This document shows, piece by piece, positions 10,431 through 21,151 of a stretch of 64,000 nt of DNA. The stretch covers positions 186,001-250,000 of the forward strand of contig KV423920.1 in assembly GCA_001632435.1 (NCBI GenBank), in the 5' to 3' direction. The position numbers and the translations under genes were made by a program. This DNA is from Calocera cornea HHB12733. Its lineage: Eukaryota > Basidiomycota > Dacrymycetes > Dacrymycetales > Dacrymycetaceae. Every line of letters starts with the position of its first letter. Position 1 is the stretch's first letter. A model generated the notes under the pieces. The model did not search any database. It was not told the origin of the DNA and saw only the letters and a program-made list of their open reading frames with translations.

Positions 10431-12992
10431 TCAGCACTGGGTTATGAAGTTATTCGGCCTACGACCGCTTGCTGCTTCTACGTCTCTTACAATGAGAATC
10501 GGCATACGTGGTACGCCATTTTCTCCATTGTGCCTAACGCTATAGAACTTGCCACAGGCCTCACGCAGCATACTCACGCAACAAGACAAACACTGATGAG
10601 ACTGCAGAAACGGCAGGCACTGAAGGGGAAGCTTTGAGGCTTCACCGACATCGCTAGCGAGACTGACCACTCCGCTCGTTACCGCATCAATAAACGAAGT
10701 TTTTGGTGCCGTGTATGCGTCCTGAAGTACCATCCAGCGAGACAATACATGTGTCGGAAGGACGCGCACTGCTACAGGGCTCGGAATGTGGTTGGTGCTG
10801 CGCGATGTTGCTCGAATGACGGATCCCAACGTCACGCCAATTCTTGTTGAATTCCAGTGGCCCTCGCCGACAACGAGGTGGATGTTTTTGAAATCCGCCT
10901 TCTTGCATGCGTATCCCCAACAACGTATAGGAAACGAAGACTGAAGTACCATTGCAGTAATGGCGGCGGGGCAAATGGAAGCTTTCCTTCCCAACGTGGG
11001 GTGTTCCAGTTCGTACCGAGCTGCAAGGTCCAGAGCGTTGCGCCCGTGTACATGTACCATCAGAGCCGCATTCAGCGATTTTGCACACGTGTCGGCCAAA
11101 ACCTCGTCATAGTCCAAGTGTGATGCATATTTCTTTGTCGATGGTCGTCTGAACCTGTCGAGCAAGGATATCCGCGTGGAGTCGGCTGAACCCGTCTCAG
11201 AGTCTACCACACGTTGGTAGGTACTATCATTGAATTCGATGCAGCCAGGAGTCACATGAATACGCGAGATAGTCAGGGGTTCGTCTGTAATCTCACAAAG
11301 AGCTTGCATATAGACGCATAACCCCCCAGACGACAAGGCAGATGCCTGAGGCATGTCCACTGAGCTGTCTTCGTTCAATTCCGTCGGCAAAGTGAAGAGG
11401 CCCAGTACTTCTTTCAGATAATCCACTTCCAGAGCATTACGGAAGGGGTGCTGTCCTGAGGACCAGTTACCACGGGACTGTTTCTCCAAAATCCTCCGGC
11501 TGTTGTAGATTGACTCCATACGCCACAGGCACTTGGAATACAGGAGCTCCAGTCCAGCTTTCCTCGGGTCAAGTGGCACCACCAATGACACCCTTGAGAG
11601 AAGCAAAACCAGTACGCAGAGCGTTAGAGCCAGACCTCTCTTGCAAGGGAATTCGGGCATATGTGGAGTAGGACGGTTTGCCTTCCTGTCGTTGTCGAAT
11701 GCTGCGGATGGGTCGGTGCAGAATATGCACTCGCAATGTTGAGAAATGGCGGAGATCGCTGCTTCAAGGTGCATCTCATGTTCCTCGATTGGCGTGTCAT
11801 CACTAGCTTCAACAATATTCTTCCGCACGGCTTGCATAAACTGAGTTGCTCGTCCGAGTTCTGGGAGCCAATGCTGAGCTGTCTCTGCGAAGTCGGTTCC
11901 TTGGCTGAGCTGGCAGCCCGAGATACCGCGCATGTGCGCAGGCACATCCCGTCGTTGTCCATACGAAGCGAACAAGCGCGCAGCTAGACCCAGTACCCGG
12001 GCGCATAACGGGCTGGCAGGGCCAGACAATAGATCTTCTGCCGCCTTCCCAAAGGTACGAGAAAGCGCTGTGTCCCAGGGAACACGCCCGTAATCGGCTG
12101 CTGGCGAAGGCCAATCTTGCGTTTTGAAGGGAATATGCCGCAACAGGTGCTGCCCACTTGGGATGACATAACATCTTTCAGCCACCTTGATTTGCTTCAA
12201 CTGTGCCCCAGATGCGTAGGTAACTTGGACCATGATCTTGGAACGAAAGCGTCCTCCCAACACCACCAAGTCGTTCTCGGACGGATTGTGGATCTCAACC
12301 GAAAAATCCATAAGCCAGTGAGCCACCCCAGCTAGCCAGCCACAGTCAGGTCCTCCAATCAGGTGAAGGCTGCCACCTGAGCTTTCGGAAAGCTGGAAGA
12401 GCTGACGTAGTGCTCCAACCAGCTCGTTCACTGGTACTGTTACGGTTTGAGAGCACGTTTGAGACTTGAAGGCCTGTTGCGTCATTTGCCCCAGCAGGTC
12501 TCCAAAGTGGGTTGAGGTGAGAGCTCCTGACAACGTATCAACCAGTCGCTTCCATTGAGCTCGGGAAGGGACAAGCTGGGGTGGCATGTCCATTGATTGG
12601 AAAAGGTGTTCGAGAATCTGTGCGCATGTGGAGCTTGGATAGCCTTCCGACAAGCAGCCGATCAGACCAATCAGGCCAAGGCCCTGCCTTGATTCTCCCA
12701 TCTTGCGAAGGAGATGCTTGATCCCAAATCCAAGCCAAATGGCCTGCTGATATGCCGAGTAGAATCGCATTTCTCGGATAGAACGAGCGATGTTCTCCGC
12801 GGCAAGGGGTCCAAGGGACACAGCTGCACCCAAGGCGTACCCGGCAGTCAGGGTATGTGGCTCAATGCCGCCATTCACGGTGCGCTCCAGAATGGCACTG
12901 GCAGCATTGTATGTCAAAGGACCGAGTGATGGGAGGTCTACCTGTCCTTGGACTGCGAAGCCATTGCCTGATGCCTCAGGTGCGGAGGACAT
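10431..12992 (-). CDS. Fungal orphan protein, tandem copy B
   Basis: Single-exon protein of 853 residues, paralogue of the gene at 5616-8000. Collinear blocks run through the whole length: FAVQGQVDLPSLGPLTYNAASAILERTV, GGIEPHTLTAGYALG, GFGIKHLLRKMGES, GLIGLIGCLSEGYPSS, LHLIGGPDCGWLAGVAHWL, LPELGRATQFMQAV, a Cys cluster CECIFC, then a hydrophobic stretch GLALTLCVLVLLLSRVSLVV at about residues 450-470, and GGLCVYMQALCEITDEPLTISRIHVTPGCIEFNDSTY. Copy B is about 59 residues longer, mainly in insertions after the hydrophobic stretch. Family members that I recall are fungal and of unknown function. The continuous open frame and preserved motifs in both copies argue that both are functional or only recently duplicated. 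A 5' UTR intron is predicted at 13029-13086. Confidence 0.8.
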   Translation of the reverse strand: MSSAPEASGNGFAVQGQVDLPSLGPLTYNAASAILERTVNGGIEPHTLTAGYALGAAVSLGPLAAENIARSIREMRFYSAYQQAIWLGFGIKHLLRKMGESRQGLGLIGLIGCLSEGYPSSTCAQILEHLFQSMDMPPQLVPSRAQWKRLVDTLSGALTSTHFGDLLGQMTQQAFKSQTCSQTVTVPVNELVGALRQLFQLSESSGGSLHLIGGPDCGWLAGVAHWLMDFSVEIHNPSENDLVVLGGRFRSKIMVQVTYASGAQLKQIKVAERCYVIPSGQHLLRHIPFKTQDWPSPAADYGRVPWDTALSRTFGKAAEDLLSGPASPLCARVLGLAARLFASYGQRRDVPAHMRGISGCQLSQGTDFAETAQHWLPELGRATQFMQAVRKNIVEASDDTPIEEHEMHLEAAISAISQHCECIFCTDPSAAFDNDRKANRPTPHMPEFPCKRGLALTLCVLVLLLSRVSLVVPLDPRKAGLELLYSKCLWRMESIYNSRRILEKQSRGNWSSGQHPFRNALEVDYLKEVLGLFTLPTELNEDSSVDMPQASALSSGGLCVYMQALCEITDEPLTISRIHVTPGCIEFNDSTYQRVVDSETGSADSTRISLLDRFRRPSTKKYASHLDYDEVLADTCAKSLNAALMVHVHGRNALDLAARYELEHPTLGRKASICPAAITAMVLQSSFPIRCWGYACKKADFKNIHLVVGEGHWNSTRIGVTLGSVIRATSRSTNHIPSPVAVRVLPTHVLSRWMVLQDAYTAPKTSFIDAVTSGVVSLASDVGEASKLPLQCLPFLQSHQCLSCCVSMLREACGKFYSVRHNGENGVPRMPILIVRDVEAASGRRPNNFITQC

Positions 12993-13130
12993 TTTAGCTT
13001 CCTTCTGACGATACCGGTGCTGATAATACTGTTATCGAGAGGCCAGGTCAGTCGTAGATCGGACGCTGAGTCTGCGGTGTACTCACAGTGATTTAGGATG
13101 TTGTCTTCAACCCAATGAGAGTGCGCTCTA
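12993..13130 (-). promoter_or_regulatory. 5' leader of orphan gene B with predicted UTR intron
   Basis: On the minus strand the leader motif TCTCATTGGGTTGA (13120-13107) is followed about 20 nt later by donor GTGAGT at 13086. A CTGAC branch and an AACAG acceptor end a 58-bp intron at 13029. This matches the repeated arrangement upstream of copy A. Confidence 0.5.
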
Positions 13131-13255
13131 GAAACTGTAGATGCGCGGATCACTGACGCAGCTAGCCCTAGCCGGGCTACACTTGCAAAGCTAGGGAGAT
13201 GGTGTGCGTTAAGACGAGAGATGAAAGCGTCGTAGCCAAGACAATAGAAAGCTGG

Positions 13256-13312
13256 GCGCCTCGAGGCGTGGCAGTGCGGGAATCACAAAAGCGATACTCG
13301 GCGCACGCGAGT
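13256..13312 (-). promoter_or_regulatory. Promoter block conserved with orphan gene A
   Basis: Counterpart of the block at 8422-8481, with core GGCGCCTCGAGGCG (an almost perfect palindrome around CTCGAG) followed by GTGGCAGTGCGGGAATCACA. A further short match, CACAGCCATAT, follows at about 13469 and 8667, which puts one duplication edge near 13490 and 8700. Confidence 0.45.
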
Positions 13313-13992
13313 GTCATGTGTCGTTGTTGCGGAAAGTGACATAGAAGCGTGCGGGTTTACAATCCATACCAGCATCATAGTGGGTGCGCAGCGACTGTAT
13401 GTCAAGCATTCGCGCCTCAATACTCCGTCGTTCCACGTTCACAGTAAGAAGGCCTTCCGCTCAACACACAGCCATATACGTAAGAAGCAGTCCTTGCTAG
13501 AATAAGTAATAAGTAAGCATCAAGGGCCAGGGTCCTGATGTTATAGGAAGAACTTCATGACGCCATACGCTTCTAGTCGCCTTTCTCTTTCGCAGGTGGT
13601 TGTACAGCTCGCATTGAGGTCGGTACCGTAGCCAACATGTTGTTCCTGGCCGCAACAGATGCCAACGAGCCAAGGGTTGCCATAAACGCAACCGAGTCAT
13701 GGCCAGGGTTCGCTTCGGTTCAGGGGAAGCGACCGGAGCTTTTTCGGACTCCACAGAAATTTGAGTCTCTCACGTTTGCAGGCTCCGAACGGTCCCGCTA
13801 CTGACCCGACTCTCGTTTCAACTACTAGTACCGGTTCCTTAATCCCGTACACTTGTTCCATCTTAATTCCCTGATATCTGCACCCAAACCTGCTCACATT
13901 AACATCGTCCCGAAACTCGAACAATCTTGCTTAAAGGACCTTGCACCAGCGACAAACTCAACAGTCCATCCCACCTTCATTCCAACAACATC
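13313..13992. other. Divergent intergenic region before BCAT
   Basis: This is distal promoter of orphan gene B (minus) and promoter plus 5' UTR of the aminotransferase (plus). No further gene is seen. Confidence 0.5.
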
Positions 13993-15394
13993 ATGGCCCC
14001 TGTCGCTCTCGAGACTCCGGTCCACACCAACGGCGCGTCGACGCCCGTGTCGATCAGCAAGAAGGCACATGCCTTCGACCCTGCGACGCAGCAGCTGCCG
14101 AACATCGACGTGAGTCGCCACGTACGCGGTCTCAAAGAGAGGAACTGACCGCGTCACGTTAGCCGTCCAAGCTCACCATCAAGCTGAACCCCGAACTTGC
14201 GGCGGTCCCGGCTCCTGAAAAGCTTACTTTCGGGACGATCCACACAGACCACATGCTCCTCCTGACGTTCTCGCCGGAGTCTGGCTGGTCTGCACCCTCC
14301 AGTGAGCACGCCTGCTGTCCTGGTCGAGACACGTTGCTGACCCGCTACATAGTCCAGCCGTATGGTCCTATGTCCATCGACCCCATGGCATCGTGCATCC
14401 AGTACGCGACCAACATCTTCGAGGGCATGAAGGCGTACATGGGTGCGGACGGGAAGCCGCGTCTGTTCAGGCCGGATCTGAACATGGCCCGCATGAAGAG
14501 GAGTGCGGATAAGCTGGCTCTACCAGTGCGTTCCATCTTTCCTCACAGATCAATAACAAATATTGACCCCGTTTTTAGCCATTCGACGAGCAGGCCCTCC
14601 TGAAGCTCATCAAGAAGCTTGTGTTGATCGAGAAGCGATGGATCCCCACTGCGCCGGGATGTAGTCTGTACATCAGGCCGACGATGTTCGGCACGCGTAC
14701 CGGTTTTGGTGTAACGCCCTCGACGCACGCGACGCTGCTCGTCATTCTCTCTCCCAGCGGCCCGTACTTCCCCGGTGTCGTCCGCCCCATCTCCCTCTAC
14801 GCCGAGTCGCGCGTACGTCGCGCATGGCCCGGAGGTACCGGTGGCTTCAAGCTCGCTCTGAACTACGCGCCGACGCTTGGCCCCACGCGTGATGCCGCGA
14901 AGATGGGATACGACCAGATCCTCTGGCTGTTTGGGGAGGACGACCATCTTGGCGAAGTCGGGCAGATGAACGCCTTCGTCGTGCTGAAGCAGGACGACGG
15001 ATCGCTGGAGGTCGTAACCCCTCCTCTGGACGGGACGATCCTGCCCGGCGTCACGCGTCACTCGGTTCTCGACCTCACTCGCGCTCACTCCGCCGAATCG
15101 CCGATCCCCGGCCTACCGACCGACCTCGTCCTCCACGTCGTGGAGCGCGATATACCGATTGCGGAGCTCATCAAGTACTCGGAGACGGGCAAGCTCGCAG
15201 AGGTCTTCGGCGTCGGCACTGCGGCCGTGCTGGTGCCGATCAACAGGATCGGGTACGGCGAGGAGGGCAAGGAGATCAAGATCGAGGGCGGCGCGAACGG
15301 CTTCGGCCCTATCGCGAAAGCCGTGAGAGAGGAGCTCATGGCCATCCAGGAGGCGAGGAGGCCGAATGCCTGGAGCGTGCCGTGCGAGGAGTAA
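13993..15394 (+). CDS. BAT1: Branched-chain amino-acid aminotransferase
   Basis: PLP enzyme that interconverts leucine, isoleucine and valine with their 2-oxo acids using 2-oxoglutarate/glutamate. Four exons, 13993-14109, 14163-14301, 14353-14525 and 14579-15394, give 414 residues. Introns of about 51-53 bp keep phases 0, 1 and 0. Fold-type IV hallmarks are visible: GWSAPSIQPYGPMS, YATNIFEGMKAY, GGTGGFKLALNYAP with the PLP lysine at about K234, GYDQILWLFG, EVGQMNAFVV and GTAAVLVPINRI. The length is close to the usual 380-420 for fungal BCATs. The N-terminus (MAPVALETPVHTNGAS) does not look like a strong mitochondrial presequence, so a cytosolic isoform is possible, but location is not certain. 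The gene is transcribed away from orphan gene B. Confidence 0.95.
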
Positions 15395-15624
15395 AAGCTG
15401 ACTATGCGATGGTTTGGCATTTCGGACGCACAGGTTCGCCTGCGAGACCCATAGAAAATGGACGCATTTGGTGTGCGATAGTGTATATACTGGATATCTA
15501 ATAGTCGTATGTGCTGGAATGACATCTGTTCAACGGTCGTGCCTTGCTCGTTTCCGACATCTTCACATCTTTGCTCGCGCCCATCACCTCATGCCTCGTG
15601 TACCCTGACCGACGTGCCCACCTC

Positions 15625-16221
15625 ATGTCGACGCCGAACGCGTAATTCCTCACCAGTTCTCAGCCTATTCGTGCCGAGCTGATAGGGGATACAGGAAGCC
15701 CAGCGGGCCACCTCGCAACCTCCTGGTCCTGTTTGTGGGCTCCGCTGTGCTGGTGCCTGGTGAGTCCAGCCCCTCGCACCGGCCCCCAAGCCTGCAGATC
15801 TTCCATCCGATTCACCGTCTGCGCAGCCTGCTTCTACGCTGGCACGAGGATCGACGCCTGGATGAGGGGTGATAGGGATATTCTCAAGCAGCCTGAGACG
15901 GGGCCGGCGGCCGCGCTGCCGCCATCCGACAGCCCAAAGGAGAGAGCGAAGCGACGAACTGCGTAGGTCCCTCTATGCTGCACCGCCAGATCTATCCCTC
16001 CTAATCTTGCGCCTCCCCTCTCATGTCCTGTCCTTTCCCGCTCCGCGCATCCGTGTACCGCCCTGTCGATACCACTGTATGCGCCCGTACGAAGGCTGAT
16101 GCAGGAAGCGATGGCGCTGGAGGAAGAGCGGGCAGCCCTGGATCAGCGGCTGGTACGGGTGAAGGAGAGAATGGCCGAGAAGGCGGCTCAAGCAGAGCGT
16201 GATGCTGGACAGGTTAAATGA
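15625..16221 (+). CDS. Small single-pass membrane protein with C-terminal coiled coil
   Basis: Seen only after splicing. Four exons, 15625-15641, 15686-15759, 15827-15962 and 16095-16221, give 117 residues; donors are GTAATT, GTGAGT and GTAGGT, acceptors all end in AG, and phases agree throughout. The product begins MSTPNAGYRKPSGPPRN, has a hydrophobic helix at about residues 18-36 (LLVLFVGSAVLVPACFYAG), a polar linker, and a charged heptad-like C-terminus (ALEEERAALDQRLVRVKERMAEKAA). The Arg/Lys-containing N-terminus followed by one helix would suit an inner mitochondrial or ER membrane protein, but I do not recognise the family. The tiny first exon (17 nt) is the weakest part. It sits between BCAT and the Yfh7-like gene on the same strand. 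Confidence 0.6.
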
Positions 16222-16433
16222 GAATGGTCGGATGCAGTAGCATACATGATGGACATGAGGCTTGTGCTGGCGCTGCACAGGGGAGAGAGGACGAGATGCA
16301 CGACGCATGGCGTGAGGGGCGTGGACGGAGGAGGGGGTCGCGTGCTGCCTGCTGGCGACCATCATCTTGTTCGGGCAGTCAGCATCGACCAGACGTCTCC
16401 TCTATCTTGATACCCTCTGCTTATGCTTCGATA

Positions 16434-17380
16434 ATGGACGCAGCAGTCGCGGATGGAGCAGCATACCTTCTAGATAGGCTAACCAGGTTCATATGCTTTC
16501 AATTGCGCATGTTTGAGAAGAGCAGCTGATGCAACACAAGGCTGCCTGATGATCAGCGTCTGCTTGTGGGCTGCTGCGGCAGGCCAGCTAGCGGCAAGAC
16601 CACGTTCGCTCTGCTCCTTACGAAGACCATCAACCGACTCTACCGGGCGCAACAGCAGCAGCGTTCAGGCGCTGTTCAATCAGCGACGTCTGACGATGCT
16701 GACACGAACACAAGTGAAGGGAGCGACATCGCCATATGCATACCGCAAGACGGCTTCCACCACACACGAGCCATGCTTGATACGTTTCCTGACGTAAAGG
16801 AAGCTTATGATCGCCGAGGTGCCGCATTCACATTCGACGACGTAGGCTATTACAATCTAGTATCGCAATTGCGCCAGCCGATACACGCTGGACCTCGACC
16901 CACCATCATCACGGCCCCCTCCTTCGAGTACGCCCCTTGCCCCATCCCCTCGTTCCAGTTCACTGCTAACCCCTCATCCTGCAGGCACGCGATCAAAGAC
17001 CCTGTTCCGGACAGCATTATTATCCTTCCGACCGCTAGAATCGTCATCCTCGAGGGACTATATACATTCCTGGCTACCGATGGGTGGAAGAAGTCGAGCG
17101 AATTGTTGGATGAACGATGGTTTGTTGATGCGGACGCGAAGACGGCAACAACACGGATAGTCTTGCGCCATGTTGCGACAGGCGTTGCGAAAGACATGGA
17201 TGAGGCAATCTGGCGCGCTGCGAATAATGATATGCCGAGTAAGTAGTGCGTGGACCCACTGATGTTGTGACTGACGGCGGAACAGATGGAGATTTCCTGA
17301 CCGCCAACATGATGACACCGACTCGGATCATCAAAAGCGTAGATGATCCGAGCTTGTCGACATTGCCACTAGGCGACTGA
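16434..17380 (+). CDS. Yfh7/uridine-kinase-like P-loop kinase
   Basis: Predicted 262-residue P-loop NTPase of the phosphoribulokinase/uridine kinase superfamily. Exons are 16434-16486, 16541-16927, 16985-17238 and 17286-17380. The Walker A loop is GRPASGKT at about residues 30-37. Further family landmarks are IPQDGFHHTRAML, AYDRRGAAFTFD, the spliced APSFEHAIKDPVPDSI, ILEGLYTFL and DERWFVDAD. This pattern resembles S. cerevisiae Yfh7, an ATP-dependent kinase with unknown physiological substrate, and bacterial FrcK/PanK-like small-molecule kinases; the substrate cannot be read from sequence. The exon 1 acceptor was chosen at 16540 because it alone keeps the frame into LPDDQRLLVGCCG. A Thr/Ser/Asn-rich insertion follows the P-loop, unusual but common in fungal versions. 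Confidence 0.85.
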
Positions 17381-17553
17381 CCGAAATGTTTCCCAAGTCT
17401 CCAACTCGAAAGCGGACCCAAGTGGCTGTTCCAAAGCCAGCGGCCTATGGCCGGCTCTTGATCCCAAACGGGAATCCTGATTTGGGCGGTGTTGATGACG
17501 AACCCCAAGGGTAGCGAGCTGTTGATCATCTGGGCAGGTGATGGAAACAGATT

Positions 17554-18845
17554 TCACGCAGTCGGCATGACGCGCCCACCATCAATCGCTTTCACCAGAT
17601 ATATGCGCTCCATCGTGCTGTCGGCGAGGGATTCTCGCCACGAACTGCCATTCCCCGGGAATATGTCAGACGCCATATCTTTCGTTTGAATGACAATACT
17701 GGGATGGAACGAGAATGCCTTGATCCTCTTGCGTTGGATGAGATACGCGTACGCCTGATCCAAGGGGCGGCTGTATGCGAAAGCGGGCGCTCGAAGATGC
17801 CGCACCAGTCGGTATGCGCCGCGGCGTGAGACAGCATATGCATGAGTACACTTGGGCGTGTATGATGGGTGGATTGCCGGAGCGAAAGGAAGAGAAGGGT
17901 GCGTTTGTTCCGCGGACCAGCAGTGGCCTTGCATCCGGGGAAGACAGGATGAATATCTGCCTAATTCGGCGTTTTGCGGTATTACTCACCTAGATACACG
18001 ACGTCCCAGTCCTTGGGCAAGAATGGCCATACACGGTGGAGCCGGGTCTCGAGATCAAACTCCACATCCACGTCATCCTCCAGAACCAGTATCGCATCGT
18101 CCTGAGATTCGGCGAAGTTCCGCAACAAGCTGAGGTGTGAATGCCAGCAGGCGACCATCCCGCGGGAAAGAATCCGCCAAGGAGGGAGCTTCGCGATCTC
18201 CTGAGGCGTTTGAGGGGCATACAATGCGTCCTCCGGGCCCACAATGGGTATTGCGGGCCGATCATCGGGATCGGGAGGTGCGGGAATAGGTTCGGTAAGG
18301 GCGGGCATATGCGGGTCTGATGAGGACAGTTCCCACAGGTCTGCAAATTTCGTGCCAAGCGGGGCAGCGAGCGGATTGTCCTGATTGGCAAGGACATCGA
18401 ATGGCCAGATTGCATTCGCTTTCCTGGAAGAGTTCCTAGTTTGGTCGTGTGTTTGCAGCACAGAAGTGTTGCGTTGTATGCGCTCCCGCCGTCGTTCCAT
18501 CAGACCCGTGATTATGTCCGCGTTCTTCTCCGTAGCATTCCAGTACTCCACGTCGATGTCGAGTGCCTCCGAAAGTTCCTCCATTCGCTCCCTCCTGTCT
18601 GTCCGGGAGGAGAGGCTGACGACATATATGCGCGAGAAGACACCCAACGTCCTGGAATGTGCAAACCTATCCGAGGTCCGGACGGAAGCCACGCGTTCGT
18701 GGAAGGTAGCATGTCGGAAGATAGGAGGCCATCGAAAGCCGGATCCGGACGGGCCGCTCCGAGTCGCTGAGTGGAGCAGGAGAGAACAGACTATACCAAT
18801 CGCCAGGCCTACTGCGAGCCGCAGTCGCGACTTGAGGAGTATCAT
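17554..18845 (-). CDS. Glycosyltransferase family 25 protein
   Basis: Type II membrane protein of about 409 residues encoded by 18845-17990 and 17927-17554, with a 62-bp intron (GTGAGT...CAAG). The start at 18845 (MILLKSRLRLAVGLAIGIVCSLLL) gives a signal anchor directly at the N-terminus; an upstream in-frame ATG at 19016 would place it internally and is less likely. GT25 features are IYVVSLSSRTDRRERMEELSEAL near residue 65, the acidic metal-site motif VLEDDVDVEFDL, then CTHAYAVSRRGAYRLVRHL and PLDQAYAYLI after the intron. Members transfer galactose or glucose to glycans and proteins; in fungi the acceptor is generally unknown. Golgi or ER lumen location is inferred from the anchor. The gene lies convergent to the Yfh7-like gene with only 173 bp between stops. 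Confidence 0.88.
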
Positions 18846-19884
18846 GACATGGAGGAAGAAGCGATGGAACGACGCCCCATCCTGTCCTCGCCACGACCCT
18901 TCCGGAGCCAAGACATTGACTGACACGTGATTGAGCGTCCTTTGAATTTCGTCCGCATTCTCGGGGACGTCTTGTTCAAATGGCAAAACCGTTTTCCTAC
19001 ACTGCCTAAAGTACATCGCACCGGCCCCACGTACCCCGTGACACCAATGAAGCAGGTTGGGCGCTTCCTAAGTGAATAGTGTGCGGGCGGTAACACGGCT
19101 TGCACAATCCTTTAATCAAGGATGGCTTGTATTCCTGAGCGTTGAAGTCTGGTACAGCAAGGACCAGCAGGGTGAACCTAGAGACATCAGTCAGCATCTC
19201 AGGCCATGAATACAACGAGGCATCATGGAAGAATCAGATTAGGCTCTTGGCCTGACCCATCGGCGTGTCGTCGTCGCAATGGCGTTCAATGTCCGTGGAC
19301 AGAGACCCGATGCTCAAAGAACAAGGATGATCGGGTGTTCATCACTTGAATATCAGATGAATTGTCAGCTTACCAGAAAGTCCACAACTCTTCGATCACT
19401 CAAAATGGGTCTTTCGGGTGATGCGAGCACGTTGCTCTTGTCTGCTCTAGCTCTTGACGCGTCGCCATTTTGACGCGTCCCACGTTCCACGCTTTGAACC
19501 AAACTGATTCGTCGCTGGCAATGGCTCGCTCCCGCTGAGCTAGAAGTAATAGCATTCAGTGTTGGCCAAGTACTATCTGCCCCCAGCCGTCGCGTCCATA
19601 GAGCAAGTTTGCAGTGAAAGCCGTAGGATCGATGCGCTGGCCCGGGTACAAAGCAAAGCGCTGGCCTTGACGAAGCGGAGTCAGAATGGCGCACGTGCTG
19701 TGCTGTCAACCGGAGGCTGTTCTCAGACCATCATTGACGAGCGTCCTCGTCGTCCACCCCGTCCAGCTCCACGCCCCTCACGCCCGTCATCCCTCCCTCA
19801 CCATTTGCTCTGTCCTTTCCACATCATTCGCTTGCTCTCCCTCTGGCCCACGTCTCTGCTCTCTTTAAGCTCTCTTAATCTGTT
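18846..19884. other. Divergent intergenic region, GT25 and CHS7 promoters
   Basis: No gene is supported in this kilobase between two divergent genes. The 150 bp before CHS7 are strongly pyrimidine-rich (CTCTCT and CCTCC tracts), a frequent core-promoter signature in basidiomycetes. Confidence 0.5.
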
Positions 19885-21151
19885 ATGGTTGTTTTCGGCT
19901 CATTCGACGACATATGCGGTGGAGCCGCGCTGGTCATATGTCCCCTCGTCGGGACAGCGCAGGGCATCGAACCAACATGCTATAGTCGCAATGTCGAGGT
20001 TGCAGGGAACCTCATATTCCAACCTGGTGCGCACTGCATGAACAACGCGTCTGTACGCGACGATGACTGACTTCGAATTTCAGCAACATGCTTCGTCCAC
20101 ATCGTCGCAATCCTCATGACCGCAATTATGATCTATCACATCCGCGTAAAATACACGGCAGTCGGTAAGCAGACGCGCCAACTACGTCTCAGGAATTGTG
20201 TCTGATGGTCTGAAACAGGTCGGAAAGAGATCGTCACCTTTTTCTACATGTATATTATCATCGAGTTCCTCGCTATGTTCCTCGACTCAGGCATCATACC
20301 AACAGCGAGCACAGTATACCCAGTACGTGCATGTCACACTCACATGTGGTCGGATGCTAACAATAGTTGATGCAGTGGTTTGCCGGCATCTACACTGGTC
20401 TGATCTCAGCGACCTACTGGTGTCTTCTCGTCAACGGTTTCGTTGGGTTTCAGTTTGCAGAGGATGGAACGCCATTGTCCTTATGGGTATGTGCACTAGC
20501 TGATCCGCGGTAAACAATTGATCTGAACATCTTACGTAGTTCCTGCGTCTCAGCTGCCTTGTCGTTTTTGGCGTGTCGTTCTTCCTTGCCATCGCGACGT
20601 TCCTGCAGTTTGCCGGCTTCAGTTATACCAACCCGGTAGCACTATGGGTCGTGTACCTGATCTGGCCGGTCATATGCGTGGTTGTCTACATTGTTGCACA
20701 ACTCATCCTTGTCATCCGAACACTGGACGACCGCTGGCCGGTTGGCGACATCCTATTCGGCACCGCGTTCTTCGCTGTCGCTCAAGTCGTTCTGTTCGCA
20801 TTCAGCATCCAAATTTGCGACGCGGTCCAGCACTACATCGACGGCGTCTTCATCTTCACGCTCTGCATGCTTCTGAGCGTGATGATGGTCTACAAGTATT
20901 GGGATTCCATCACTAAGGAGGATCTCGAGTTCAGCGTTGGGAACAAGGCGGCCGTGTGGGAAGTCAAGGACCCATTGCTGGCCGGATCCTCGCCAAGTGG
21001 AGGTATGGGGCTGGATTACCCAGAGGAAGATCTTCAGAGCAACTACCGCGGTGCTCCAGCGAGCTTGGTAGGCGGAGTGAGCGGACAACAGTATTACCAG
21101 GGCTACGGATCACAGTATCCGCCACAAGGAGGGTATGCCGATCGGTACTGA
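19885..21151 (+). CDS. CHS7: Chitin synthase export chaperone CHS7
   Basis: Polytopic ER membrane protein required for exit of class IV-type chitin synthase (Chs3) from the ER. Five exons, 19885-20026, 20084-20164, 20219-20322, 20376-20486 and 20540-21151, give 349 residues; every join matches family sequence. It begins [23 protein letters not shown], typical of CHS7, and contains about seven hydrophobic helices: [109 protein letters not shown] and [17 protein letters not shown]. The motif [11 protein letters not shown] follows. The C-terminal tail is polar, Gly/Tyr/Gln-rich and probably cytosolic. The family is fungal-specific. No sign of decay. Confidence 0.95.
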
